A stretch of 64,000 nt of DNA from Vibrio lentus (GTDB lineage Bacteria; Pseudomonadota; Gammaproteobacteria; Enterobacterales; Vibrionaceae): the NCBI RefSeq assembly GCF_002875945.1, contig NZ_MCZK01000097.1:62001-126000 (forward strand), given 5' to 3'. Under the pieces are notes generated by a model that saw only the letters and a program-made list of their open reading frames with translations, was not told the DNA's origin and did not search any database. Shown here one piece after another: positions 1-7,967 of this stretch. Every line of letters starts with the position of its first letter. Position 1 is the stretch's first letter. The translations under genes were made by a program, and so were the position numbers.

Positions 1-53
1 GCTTGCTCGCCGTCACGTAAGGTAGTATCAAAAATTATTACTTGATCGTTCAT
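1..53 (-). CDS. leuA: 2-isopropylmalate synthase, N-terminal fragment (cut by window edge)
   Basis: The first 17 codons on the minus strand read MNDQVIIFDTTLRDGEQ, the canonical N-terminus of LeuA. This enzyme condenses acetyl-CoA with 2-oxoisovalerate in the first committed step of leucine synthesis. The FDTTLRDGEQ segment carries the metal-binding Asp and catalytic Arg of the DRE-TIM metallolyase family. The ATG at 53-51 is preceded by an AAGGAAG ribosome binding site. The rest of the gene, and presumably leuBCD, lies outside the window. A leucine attenuator lies just upstream, which supports the call. Confidence 0.93.
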   Translation of the reverse strand, partial: MNDQVIIFDTTLRDGEQ

Positions 54-133
54 GGGTGCTTCCTTATATCGATAATGAATCGATTGCTATCCAAATTATT
101 ATTAAGAATGATGTTCTTTTAAAAGTGCCAGTT

Positions 134-163
134 ACAAAAAAACCCGCTCAGCGCGGGTTTTAA
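134..163 (-). terminator. leu operon attenuator (intrinsic terminator)
   Basis: On the minus strand a 9-bp stem pairs AAAACCCGC (139-147) with GCGGGTTTT (153-161) around a 5-nt loop and is followed by a run of seven U. It lies between the leuL leader peptide and leuA. This is the expected place for the terminator that forms when leucyl-tRNA is plentiful and the ribosome does not stall on the leader leucine codons. The stem is seen directly; the attenuation role is inferred from layout. Confidence 0.88.
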
Positions 164-189
164 TATTTGTGTAGTTCTTGACCCACAAC

Positions 190-252
190 TTACCCGCGCG
201 ATTGGTTCACGATAAGGAGAAGTTTCAGCAGTCGAGAAGAAGAAAAAATCAT
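190..252 (-). CDS. leuL: leu operon leader peptide
   Basis: This 20-codon minus-strand ORF begins ATG at 252-250 and ends TAA at 192-190. Five of six consecutive codons (residues 8-13, LLKLLL) are leucine, the hallmark of leucine attenuation leaders. Its product has no known activity; ribosome stalling at the leucine cluster under leucyl-tRNA shortage is expected to prevent formation of the terminator at 134-163 and allow leuA transcription. The peptide is followed about 28 bp later by the terminator and then by leuA. It is too short for ordinary gene finders. Confidence 0.9.
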   Translation of the reverse strand: MIFSSSRLLKLLLIVNQSRG

Positions 253-286
253 TACACAAATATCCGTAAATAAACTGTTAACACCA

Positions 287-315
287 TATTTACCGTAATT
301 TATTCTGAGCGTCAA
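287..315 (-). promoter_or_regulatory. Probable sigma-70 promoter of the leu operon
   Basis: Minus strand: a -35 box TTGACG (315-310) is separated by 17 bp from a -10-like TAAATA (292-287). Transcription would begin near 280, giving about 28 nt of RNA before the leuL start codon, the usual geometry for attenuated amino acid operons. Confidence 0.65.
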
Positions 316-520
316 ACAAGAAAATCCAATATCAGCGTACATTGGCAGTGTTTTGGTTTGGTTTGTGCTGTTTTTTATCTTGGTGTTGGCGAAATCGACT
401 GATTGGTGGTTTTGTATTGGCGGGTTAGTTTATCGTTTGGCTGATGTGTAGGTTAAAACTTTGTAGTAAATCTTTTTAATGGAACGATTCACCAACAGAA
501 TTAAAAGTATGGTTCGATTT

Positions 521-540
521 AATTAATCATTTGATTAAAT
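521..540. promoter_or_regulatory. Palindromic operator 1 of the TetR/RND operon
   Basis: AATTAATCA (521-529), a TT spacer and TGATTAAAT (532-540) form an inverted repeat with one mismatch per 9-bp arm. The core TTAATCA-NN-TGATTAA recurs in the perfect palindrome at 578-609, just before the regulator gene. Two copies of one palindrome upstream of a TetR gene suggest autorepressor binding sites; binding itself is inferred. Confidence 0.6.
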
Positions 541-577
541 AGTGAGTAATTAATCTTCTACAGTTGCATCTATTTAT

Positions 578-609
578 CTCTATAATTAATCAGATGATTA
601 ATTATAGAG
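578..609. promoter_or_regulatory. Palindromic operator 2, perfect 15-bp inverted repeat
   Basis: CTCTATAATTAATCA (578-592) and its exact complement TGATTAATTATAGAG (595-609) are separated by the 2-bp spacer GA. The repeat ends 12 bp before the regulator's ATG at 622, so a bound dimer would block transcription or initiation. The core matches the copy at 521-540. It is most likely the binding site of the TetR-family protein encoded immediately downstream. Confidence 0.72.
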
Positions 610-621
610 TAGGTCAAAGTG

Positions 622-1281
622 ATGACAGCACGCAAAGCAGGGCGGCCTCAACAGAATTTGGATGTGCGACAACTACTCATAGAACATGCTCGTGATCTGT
701 TTGTTGTCCAACCATACGATAAGGTGTCGACGCGCTTAATTGCCGAGCGTGCAGGCGTGAACATCGCGATGATCCGTTATTACTTTGGTAATAAAGCGGG
801 CTTGTTTGAAGCTATGCTGCGTGAAACGCTGCGTCCTATGCAATTGCAAATGCAGAAGTTGGTTGAAGAGAGCAGTCATGAGAACTTTCTCGACCTAATG
901 CGGACTTACTACAAAGAGATGGTTAAGGTGCCGAAGTTTCCTCGCTTGATTGCTCAAGTGATGAATATGCCACCCTCAGAAGTTCAAAGAGAGTTGCTAG
1001 AGAAGGTCTTTCTTGATGTGGCTAAGCCAGCGCAAGATGTCATCTTTGAAAAGTTAGTTGCGCAGGGCATCTTGAAACAAAACATGGATCCAAAACTGTG
1101 TCGCGTTTCGTATATAAGCTTGATGGTATTCCCTTTTATCGCACCGCCACCTTTGTTAGCGATCCACGGTATTGAGCTTAATGAAGCCTTTCTTAACCGC
1201 CTAATCGAACACAACATTCAATTGATGACCGAAGGCTTTATCAATGTATCTAGCCCTTCACCTGAGCAGGAACCAAAATAA
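622..1281 (+). CDS. TetR-family transcriptional regulator of the adjacent RND efflux operon
   Basis: A 219-residue protein with a TetR_N helix-turn-helix at about residues 15-60: it has the typical RLIAERAGVN then IRYYFGNKAGLF pattern, in which the recognition helix is followed by the YYF-x-NK motif. The C-terminal ligand domain is unassigned. The ATG at 622 is preferred to the GTG at 619 because AGG (611-613) lies at better spacing. The stop codon overlaps the ATG of the downstream membrane-fusion gene by one base, so the regulator is co-transcribed with the pump. It probably represses its own operon through the two palindromes just upstream. The inducing ligand is unknown. Confidence 0.87.
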   Translation: MTARKAGRPQQNLDVRQLLIEHARDLFVVQPYDKVSTRLIAERAGVNIAMIRYYFGNKAGLFEAMLRETLRPMQLQMQKLVEESSHENFLDLMRTYYKEMVKVPKFPRLIAQVMNMPPSEVQRELLEKVFLDVAKPAQDVIFEKLVAQGILKQNMDPKLCRVSYISLMVFPFIAPPPLLAIHGIELNEAFLNRLIEHNIQLMTEGFINVSSPSPEQEPK

Positions 1282-2612
1282 TGAAAATAAGTAAAAAGCT
1301 CCTATTCTTTCCGGCTCTAGCGGTTGGTGTTATCAGTCTTGTGGCTGCGATTAATCTAAAACCAGATCTGCCGACTAAACCCGCGGGCGATCGAGCTCGT
1401 TTAGTCGAAACCGTCAGTTTAGAACAACAAATGATCGCGCCGTTGGCGGTGGGCTTTGGCAAGGTGGTGCCTAAGGTTGAATGGAAAGCCATTGCTGAGG
1501 TGACTGGGCAGATTGTTTATCGACATCCAGACCTAGAGAAAGGGCAGATTATTCCTGCGGGTACTGAGGTACTTAAGATCGATCCCTTAGATTATGAGTT
1601 GAAGTTGGTACAAGCCGAAGCGGATCTTAAATCAAGCCAGACCTCATTAGCTAAGTTGAACCAAGAAGAAGATAACCTTAAGCAGACTCTAAAGATCGAA
1701 AAGAACCGCTTAGTGATCAGCAATAAAGAGCTGCAACGTAAACAAGATCTGCGCAAGAAAGGGCTCACCTCTCAATCTGATGTCGATCTCCAGCAGCAAA
1801 GTGCGTTGTCTCAACAGAAGCTTGTATTGGATATCGATAACCAAATTGCGTTGATGCCAGATGAAAAGCGTGTCGCGGAAGCCGTGATTAAGGTGAATGT
1901 CTCTAAGGTAAAAGAGGCGCAACGCTCTTTGGATAAAACAACCATCACCCTGCCTAGAGCGATGAGAATTGCGCAGGTCGATATCGAACAAAACCAAGTG
2001 GTTAATCTTCAGCAAGAGATGTTTGTTGCTCACGGGATTAAGGTTATGGAAGTTGAGGCGCAACTCTCTATTCACGATATGCAAACTTTAGCCTCAAGTT
2101 TTACTCAATTCCCTCGTGATGCCGCAGGCATACCAAACCCTTATGAAGCGCCGATCAAAGCAAGTATTCAGCTAAACAGTGGCAGCCTTAACCTCAGTTG
2201 GCCTGCCAAGGTGGCAAGAATCAGTGAAACCGTTGATGAGAACCAAGCGACAGCTGGGATCATTCTTGAAATTGGTCAAGACTATTCAGCTCTACAGCCA
2301 AGCAGTGCAACGCCTTTGGTTAACGGCATGTTCGTCAAAGCAGAGATTGAAGGCTTGGCCAACCTTCGTTGGGTTGTCCCTGAGCGAGCTCTGCACGGTG
2401 ATAAGGTTTACCTGATGGATGACAGCCAGCGCTTACAAGTGGTGAATGTTGAAGTGCTTTATCGCCGAGATAACCAAGTGGTGGTGGACGGTGAACTGCA
2501 CGCTGGCGATAAGTTAATTCTCAATGACGTTTTACCTGCGATTGAAGGCATGCTGCTCAAAGAGTCAAAGCCTACTGAATTAGCAGCGGATGTGCAGGAG
2601 AATGCGTCATGA
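1281..2612 (+). CDS. RND efflux periplasmic adaptor (membrane fusion protein)
   Basis: A 443-residue HlyD/AcrA-type adaptor that would link the inner-membrane RND pump to an outer-membrane channel. It has an N-terminal hydrophobic anchor (about residues 7-24), a first lipoyl half (about 60-105), a long heptad-rich coiled-coil hairpin (about 105-215, rich in K, E, L and Q), then the second lipoyl half, beta-barrel and membrane-proximal domains. No lipobox cysteine is apparent, so it looks membrane-anchored. The start overlaps the TetR stop by one base and the end overlaps the RND gene in an ATGA. No outer-membrane factor gene is adjacent; the TolC encoded at 48-50 kb could serve. Substrates cannot be told from the sequence. 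Confidence 0.9.
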   Translation: MKISKKLLFFPALAVGVISLVAAINLKPDLPTKPAGDRARLVETVSLEQQMIAPLAVGFGKVVPKVEWKAIAEVTGQIVYRHPDLEKGQIIPAGTEVLKIDPLDYELKLVQAEADLKSSQTSLAKLNQEEDNLKQTLKIEKNRLVISNKELQRKQDLRKKGLTSQSDVDLQQQSALSQQKLVLDIDNQIALMPDEKRVAEAVIKVNVSKVKEAQRSLDKTTITLPRAMRIAQVDIEQNQVVNLQQEMFVAHGIKVMEVEAQLSIHDMQTLASSFTQFPRDAAGIPNPYEAPIKASIQLNSGSLNLSWPAKVARISETVDENQATAGIILEIGQDYSALQPSSATPLVNGMFVKAEIEGLANLRWVVPERALHGDKVYLMDDSQRLQVVNVEVLYRRDNQVVVDGELHAGDKLILNDVLPAIEGMLLKESKPTELAADVQENAS

Positions 2613-5600
2613 TTCGGTTCTTCTCCCGACACCCGACGGCTGCAAACTTATTGATGCTTGGTTTGTTGATCATGGGTTTAGCCTCATTATCAACCATCAA
2701 GCGCGAAACCTTTCCTGCCTATGATCCACCTTACATTATGGCGGCGATCGTTTATCCCGGTGCATCACCACAAGAAGTGGAAGAGAGCTTGTGTGTGCGA
2801 ATGGAAGATGCCGTCGATGGCCTAGCCAACATTGAAGAAACTCAATGTGAGGCGATAGAAGGCAGTGCTCGTCTGATTTTGAAGCTTAATGAGAAAGCAG
2901 ACATCGGTCGAATGCTGGTGGATGTGCAAACTCAGATCAACTCGATCAATGACTTCCCGAGCGAGATTGAATCTCCAGTTGTTCAAGAGTTGGATTGGAA
3001 TGAGCCGGTAGTTGATATCGCGATTACAGCCGAAACCTCATGGCCTGAACTCAAGGCTTACGCCGAAGATCTCAAACGTACCATGAAGCTCGACTATGAT
3101 GTCTCTTTGGTCGAAGTCAGTGGTTTCTCGGATCACCAATATCGTGTCGAACTGGATACCCAAGCCATTCGTCAGCTAGGTTTGAGTGTCGGCGATATCG
3201 CAGACCAAATTGGTCGTCAGAATGTAAAGCTACCGAGTGGTAACGTTGAAACACCAGACAAAAATTTCTTGATTCGTTTTGATGAAAGACGCATCACGCC
3301 AGTTGAATTAGAGAGTATCGTGGTTGGTTCTGCGCCGAATGGATCAGTGATCCGTTTGAGGGATATTGCCAAGATCACCGACCGCTTTGAACTGGATGAA
3401 CAGAAGGTTCTGTTTGATGGTAAGCCGTCTGCGCTATTGAAGATCAGCAAGAATAAAGAAGATGATGCGCTACGAATCAAAGAAAACGTCACCCGATTCG
3501 TTGAAGATCAAAGCGCGATTGCCCCTGATGGTGTGACATTGCAAATGACCAATGATCTCTCATCGGTACTTTGGGATCGTCTAACCATGATGGTACGTAA
3601 CGGTTGGCAAGGTATTGTGCTGGTGTTTGCCACCATGTGGTTGTTCTTCAGTTTGCGATATTCATTCTGGGTTGCGGCCGGTTTACCCGTCGCCTTCCTT
3701 GGTGGCTTGTTCTTAATGGCCAACCTTGGCCTCTCGATCAACATCATGTCATTGGTCGGCCTATTAATGGCGATTGGTATTATGATGGATGATGCCATCG
3801 TGATTGCCGAATCGATAGCCTCCCATTTAGATAGGGGGCAAAACGTTGATGATGCGGTGTACAACGGTGTTAAGAAAGTGCTCCCCGGGGTCTTATCTTC
3901 TTTCTTAACCACAGTGTGTATTTTCGGTAGCTTACTCTTCCTTGATGGGGAAATGGGCGCGGTGCTTAAAGCAGTGCCACAGGTACTTATCTTGGTGTTG
4001 TCGCTAAGTTTAATCGAAGCGTTTCTTATTCTACCAAATCACTTATCTCATTCATTACACAAAGAAAAAAATGACAAGCCAGCGCTGCGCTTCAAAGTCG
4101 TGTTGTTAGAGAAATTTGAGAACTTCCGCAATACAACCTTGATGAACATGGTCGAGAAGGTCGTGACATTCCGCTATGCCTTTATGGGCGGTGTGATAAC
4201 TCTGCTGTTGCTATCTATTTCCTTGATTGCGGGTGGTGTTGTCAAATTCCAGCCCTTCCCTGAGTTGGATGGCGATATTGCCGAAGCACGTATTATTCTT
4301 CCACCTGGCGCATCATTGTCTCAAACCGAGAGAGTCGTCGACAAAATTGTCGCTTCTGCTGAACGTTTGAATGCGCAGTGGAGTGAAGAAGTTGAGGGCG
4401 GTAATAAATTGGTTGAGCATATCACCAGCCAATTCAATGCTAATGCGGATGCCAATGAATCAGGCCCACATTTAGCAACCGTGCGCTTAGACTTGCGCGG
4501 TGCAGAGAGCCGCAACACCGTTATCGATGATTTCATTGATGCGTGGCGAGAAGACATCGGTGACTTGGCTGATCCTATCTCGTTAGTCTTTAAACAACCC
4601 ACCATGGGGCCGGGTGGTCGTGCCATCGAGATCCGCGCCAAACATGATGATCTTGCCGCGTTGAAATCGGCTTCTTTAGATATTCAGGAGTACCTCAATC
4701 AGTTTGATGGTGTGCACGGTGTTCTTGATGACATGCGCATGGGTAAGGAAGAGATCTTAGTTAAACTGCGCCCAGGTGCTGAAACCTACAATGTGAATGG
4801 GCAGATGATCGCTTCCCAATTACGTGCGGCCTTCTTTGGTCAGACTGCGGATGAGATTCAGATTGGGGTTGAGAACATTTCAATTGAGGTGCGTCTTGAT
4901 AAAGAACAGGCTGGCGATTTACAGCAACTGGCTAACTTCCCAATCATTACCGCAGATGGCAGTCAGATTCCGCTAGCGACATTGGCAACGTTAGATTTTC
5001 AACGCAACTACGTGCGAATCCAGCGTATCGATGGGCTGAGAACCATCAGTATCTTTGGTGATATTGATAATAAGAAGGCGAGCTCTTCAGCGATTTTGGC
5101 TCAGTTCCAAAAGGATGAAGCCGCCAAGCTTATTCAAAAGTACCCAGGCTTACGCTTTGATTTTGAAGGTGAAGCCAAAGACGCTGCTAAGACAGGAGCT
5201 TCGATGGGTAAAGGGTTCTTGCTGGGTCTATTCGGTGTGTTTGCGATTCTGAGTTATCAGTTCCGAAGCTACTTGGAACCTGTGGTCGTCATGTTAGCGA
5301 TTCCACTGGCCTTCATTGGTGTGGTGGTTGGTCACTGGCTGTTAGGACACGCGTTAAGTATGCCGAGCATGATGGGCTTTGTGTCGCTTGCCGGAATCGT
5401 GGTCAATGATTCCATCTTGTTGGTGCAATATATTCGCCATCACGTGGATGAGGGCGATAGCGTGCATGACTCTGTTGTGAAAGCCAGTCGCGAGCGTTTT
5501 CGTGCGGTATTTTTGACATCAATGACTACCGCCGCAGGCTTGCTTCCACTATTAACGGAAACCAGTTTACAGGCACAGGTTATTCAGCCGCTGGTTATCT

Positions 5601-5716
5601 CGATCGTATTTGGTATTTTTGCTTCGACCTTATTAGTACTGTTCATGATCCCTGCCGCTTACGCCATCTTGGCTGACTTTGGCTTGGTGAAAAAACATGA
5701 GCCGCTAACGGACTAG
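2609..5716 (+). CDS. RND-family efflux pump, inner-membrane transporter (AcrB/ACR_tran type)
   Basis: A 1035-residue proton-driven resistance-nodulation-division transporter of normal family length, with twelve expected membrane helices and two large periplasmic loops. TM4 holds the proton-relay pair Asp394-Asp395 in the IGIMMDDAIV motif. TM10 reads GIVVNDSILLV: Asn933 stands where AcrB has its essential Lys940, followed by Asp934. This occurs in some divergent RND subgroups and suggests altered coupling or substrate class. The start overlaps the adaptor stop by 4 bp with AGGAG upstream, so translation is coupled. A strong terminator follows at 5755. Drug, detergent or fatty-acid-like export are all possible. 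Confidence 0.92.
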   Translation: MIRFFSRHPTAANLLMLGLLIMGLASLSTIKRETFPAYDPPYIMAAIVYPGASPQEVEESLCVRMEDAVDGLANIEETQCEAIEGSARLILKLNEKADIGRMLVDVQTQINSINDFPSEIESPVVQELDWNEPVVDIAITAETSWPELKAYAEDLKRTMKLDYDVSLVEVSGFSDHQYRVELDTQAIRQLGLSVGDIADQIGRQNVKLPSGNVETPDKNFLIRFDERRITPVELESIVVGSAPNGSVIRLRDIAKITDRFELDEQKVLFDGKPSALLKISKNKEDDALRIKENVTRFVEDQSAIAPDGVTLQMTNDLSSVLWDRLTMMVRNGWQGIVLVFATMWLFFSLRYSFWVAAGLPVAFLGGLFLMANLGLSINIMSLVGLLMAIGIMMDDAIVIAESIASHLDRGQNVDDAVYNGVKKVLPGVLSSFLTTVCIFGSLLFLDGEMGAVLKAVPQVLILVLSLSLIEAFLILPNHLSHSLHKEKNDKPALRFKVVLLEKFENFRNTTLMNMVEKVVTFRYAFMGGVITLLLLSISLIAGGVVKFQPFPELDGDIAEARIILPPGASLSQTERVVDKIVASAERLNAQWSEEVEGGNKLVEHITSQFNANADANESGPHLATVRLDLRGAESRNTVIDDFIDAWREDIGDLADPISLVFKQPTMGPGGRAIEIRAKHDDLAALKSASLDIQEYLNQFDGVHGVLDDMRMGKEEILVKLRPGAETYNVNGQMIASQLRAAFFGQTADEIQIGVENISIEVRLDKEQAGDLQQLANFPIITADGSQIPLATLATLDFQRNYVRIQRIDGLRTISIFGDIDNKKASSSAILAQFQKDEAAKLIQKYPGLRFDFEGEAKDAAKTGASMGKGFLLGLFGVFAILSYQFRSYLEPVVVMLAIPLAFIGVVVGHWLLGHALSMPSMMGFVSLAGIVVNDSILLVQYIRHHVDEGDSVHDSVVKASRERFRAVFLTSMTTAAGLLPLLTETSLQAQVIQPLVISIVFGIFASTLLVLFMIPAAYAILADFGLVKKHEPLTD

Positions 5717-5754
5717 AAACGAGATAGATATCGGTTATTACCTATCCTAAGAAC

Positions 5755-5784
5755 AATAAAGCGACCTTGAGTCGCTTTATTTGT
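5755..5784 (+). terminator. Intrinsic terminator of the TetR-adaptor-RND operon
   Basis: AATAAAGCGAC (5755-5765), loop CTTGA, GTCGCTTTATT (5771-5781), then T-rich sequence. The 11-bp stem is perfect. It lies 39 bp after the RND stop codon. Confidence 0.85.
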
Positions 5785-5922
5785 ATCTGCATGCTCACGG
5801 CTCACGGTTTCGGTTAGTCATTCACTTCAAAATTCATTTTAGTTCATTTAAAACGTCACTTAATTGTCATTTCAGGGGCATACCTTGAGCCTTAACTGAA
5901 TAAGGATTGTTAAGGAGATCGT

Positions 5923-6447
5923 ATGCGTACTATCGAACCTATTGTCCGCTGGGATGTGGCATTTTCTGTTTTCTGTTTGAAGAACCGTTATAGCGGGCAA
6001 CATGCAACCCTGAGTAAAGCGGTGTCTCATACTGGGGATGGTCACCTATATGTGTTGATCGCTCTGATTGCGCTGTTAGCTGATGGCTATACCGGTCGTG
6101 AATTTTTAATGGTTGGTCTCGCCGCTTTTGCGATAGAGCTGCCGATTTATTGGTTAGCTAAGAACACCCTCAAGCGTCGTAGACCTGCTGAATTCTCTTC
6201 ACTGCTTCACTCTCACATTGTGCCATCAGATAAATACAGCCTGCCTTCTGGGCATTCCGCTGCTGCATTTGTTATGGCGACTCTAATCGGACATTTCTAT
6301 CCAAGTCTCTATCTCTTTAGTTTGATTTGGGCGACAGCGATTGCTGGCTCTCGAATCCTACTCGGTGTGCACTTTTTAACGGATGTCTTAATTGGTGCTG
6401 CGTTAGGTATGGCGTGTACAAGCCTAGCCATTCACTTCATTTTATAG
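5923..6447 (+). CDS. PAP2-family membrane phosphatase
   Basis: A 174-residue integral membrane protein of the phosphatidic acid phosphatase type 2 superfamily. All three signature motifs are present: a KxxxxRRRP-type motif 1 (KNTLKRRRP), PSGHSAAAF (motif 2, with the catalytic His), and SRILLGVHFLTD (motif 3, SRx5Hx3D). Such enzymes remove phosphate from lipid phosphates or undecaprenyl diphosphate on the periplasmic side. Hydrophobic stretches suggest four or five membrane helices. The ATG follows a strong AAGGAG site. The glycosyltransferase gene starts 95 bp later on the same strand, so the two may form a lipid- or glycan-modifying pair. Exact substrate unknown. Confidence 0.88.
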   Translation: MRTIEPIVRWDVAFSVFCLKNRYSGQHATLSKAVSHTGDGHLYVLIALIALLADGYTGREFLMVGLAAFAIELPIYWLAKNTLKRRRPAEFSSLLHSHIVPSDKYSLPSGHSAAAFVMATLIGHFYPSLYLFSLIWATAIAGSRILLGVHFLTDVLIGAALGMACTSLAIHFIL

Positions 6448-6541
6448 CGCTTAGTCGTATGGCTGTTTGTTCTGTTGTTCATATTAAAAAGACACAGGCA
6501 AAGACAACCGATCTCGAATTGTTAATCTTCAAGGACCCTGA

Positions 6542-7597
6542 ATGAAAATTTTATATGGCGTACAAGGCACTGGGAATGGTCACATCGCTCGTGCAAGAGC
6601 AATGGCTGTCGCGTTTCGCCAGCATAATATTGATGTCGACTTCCTGTTTTCTGGGCGGGATGAGAGTAAATACTTTTCTATGGAAGAATTTGGCAATTAT
6701 CAAACCCGCCATGGACTGACCTTTTACAGTGAGCAAGGGAAGGTTAAATACTCCAAGACCTTCATTAAAAATAGTATGTGGCGATTCCTTAAGGAAATGA
6801 AGCAGATCGATCTGACACCTTATGATTTAGTGCTTAACGACTTTGAGCCAGTGACCGCTTGGGCGGCGAAAAGACAAGGTGTCCCGTGTATTGGGATAAG
6901 CCACCAAAATGCGTTCCGTTATGATGTGCCTAAAGAAGGGGGCAACTGGATTGAACATTCGGTTATTCAGCATTTTGCACCAACAGAGCATGCTATTGGT
7001 TTGCATTGGTACCACTTTGAACAGCCAATATTGCCACCAATCGTTCACACGCTCACGGGTGATCAGAAAACCAAAGCACCGCAAGACTTCACTTTGGTCT
7101 ACTTACCGTTTGAAGATCTAGAGGCGATTTCAGAGCTTCTGATGAAGTTTATTTCTCACAACTTTGTCTGCTATCACCCGAATGTGATTGAGCAAAGCCG
7201 AGTGGAAAATATTGAGTTCAAACCACTCAGTCATGCCGGCTTCCAATTCGACCTCAACCAGTGCTCAGGAGTGGTGGCTAATGGTGGTTTTGAATTGCCA
7301 TCTGAAGCCTTAACTTTGGGTAAAAAGTTACTCCTTAAACCGCTTGAAGGACAGTTTGAACAACAAAGTAATGTCGCCACACTTGAGGCATTAGGGCTGG
7401 CGCAAACTATGAGCTTTTTGGATGCGGCGACGTTGCGTGAGTGGCTCAATGAAAAACAGGCTGAGGTGGTCACTTATCCCGACGTCGCCAGTGCGATTGC
7501 AGAGTGGGTATTAGCAGGGAATTGGTCGAATCAGGAAGACCTAAGAAAGCAGCTTTGGGACAAGGTCGATTTCCCAAGTTATGCATCGCTCACCTAA
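6542..7597 (+). CDS. MJ1255/VC2487-type glycosyltransferase-like protein
   Basis: A 351-residue protein of the conserved family named after M. jannaschii MJ1255 and V. cholerae VC2487 (GT-B-like fold, distantly related to MurG and UDP-glucuronosyltransferases). The N-terminus shows the GT-B glycine loop (GVQGTGNGHIARA). The C-terminal half has an NGGFELPSEALTLGKKLLLKPLEGQFEQ segment, which resembles the nucleotide-sugar-binding region of GT-B enzymes, where a conserved Glu or Gln contacts the sugar donor. No membrane helices are obvious. It follows the PAP2 phosphatase with AAGGAC upstream of its ATG. Donor and acceptor sugars are unknown; the family is widespread but poorly characterised. 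Confidence 0.8.
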   Translation: MKILYGVQGTGNGHIARARAMAVAFRQHNIDVDFLFSGRDESKYFSMEEFGNYQTRHGLTFYSEQGKVKYSKTFIKNSMWRFLKEMKQIDLTPYDLVLNDFEPVTAWAAKRQGVPCIGISHQNAFRYDVPKEGGNWIEHSVIQHFAPTEHAIGLHWYHFEQPILPPIVHTLTGDQKTKAPQDFTLVYLPFEDLEAISELLMKFISHNFVCYHPNVIEQSRVENIEFKPLSHAGFQFDLNQCSGVVANGGFELPSEALTLGKKLLLKPLEGQFEQQSNVATLEALGLAQTMSFLDAATLREWLNEKQAEVVTYPDVASAIAEWVLAGNWSNQEDLRKQLWDKVDFPSYASLT

Positions 7598-7963
7598 CTC
7601 ATAAGTGTTATTTCTGAATCAACTAGCCAAACAATTCACGGGTTCAATAAATTGTAACAAATGTAACCAAACGATAGAACAGCTAAATAAGTCGAAATGA
7701 AACTCATAAGTGCAGCATTTTATGTTTTTTTATAACTCCATAAATAACTGATTTTTAGATGTTATTTAATCATTAAGGTAAAATAAAATTATTCTTTATC
7801 AATCTTGTTGGTAGCGTGCGAAGTATTGGTTAATAGTAGTGGTAATCCGAAAAACATCGGTCTGATAAATATAAGAATTAGTGGTTATCTATTCCCATAC
7901 CATTACCAATTTAACGCTGTCGAACCGACAAGAGGCAACTTGAATGTTAGAGAAAAAGACGCA
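7598..7963. other. AT-rich region upstream of leuO
   Basis: This gap of about 365 bp holds no convincing gene. It is strongly A/T-rich, particularly 7720-7800, as expected for a region silenced by H-NS-like proteins and antagonised by LeuO. A 12-bp direct repeat AACTCATAAGTG occurs at 7596-7607 and 7701-7712. The leuO promoter is expected here, but no single -35/-10 pair stands out. Confidence 0.5.
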
Positions 7964-7967
7964 ATGA
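7944..7967 (+). CDS. Mini-ORF overlapping the leuO start (possible translational coupler)
   Basis: ATG at 7944 opens a seven-codon ORF (MLEKKTQ) whose TGA stop (7965-7967) overlaps the ATG of leuO (7964) in an ATGA. An AGAGG sequence lies 8-10 bp before the mini-ORF, whereas leuO itself has only a weak site (AGAAAAAG). Coupling of leuO translation to this reading frame is inferred and untested. Confidence 0.4.
   Translation: MLEKKTQ

Noticed and set aside
619..621. GTG as start of the TetR gene
   Set aside because: The ATG immediately after (622) has better spacing from AGG and gives a normal TetR N-terminus.
1710..2084. 124-codon antisense frame inside the membrane-fusion gene
   Set aside because: It is opposite the coiled-coil region, has no ribosome binding site and no family resemblance.
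3508..3912. 134-codon antisense frame inside the RND pump gene
   Set aside because: A long antisense frame is expected opposite a highly codon-biased gene. It lacks a start signal, and the plus-strand protein is unmistakable. The same applies to other antisense frames over rpoD, glmS, glnE and parC.
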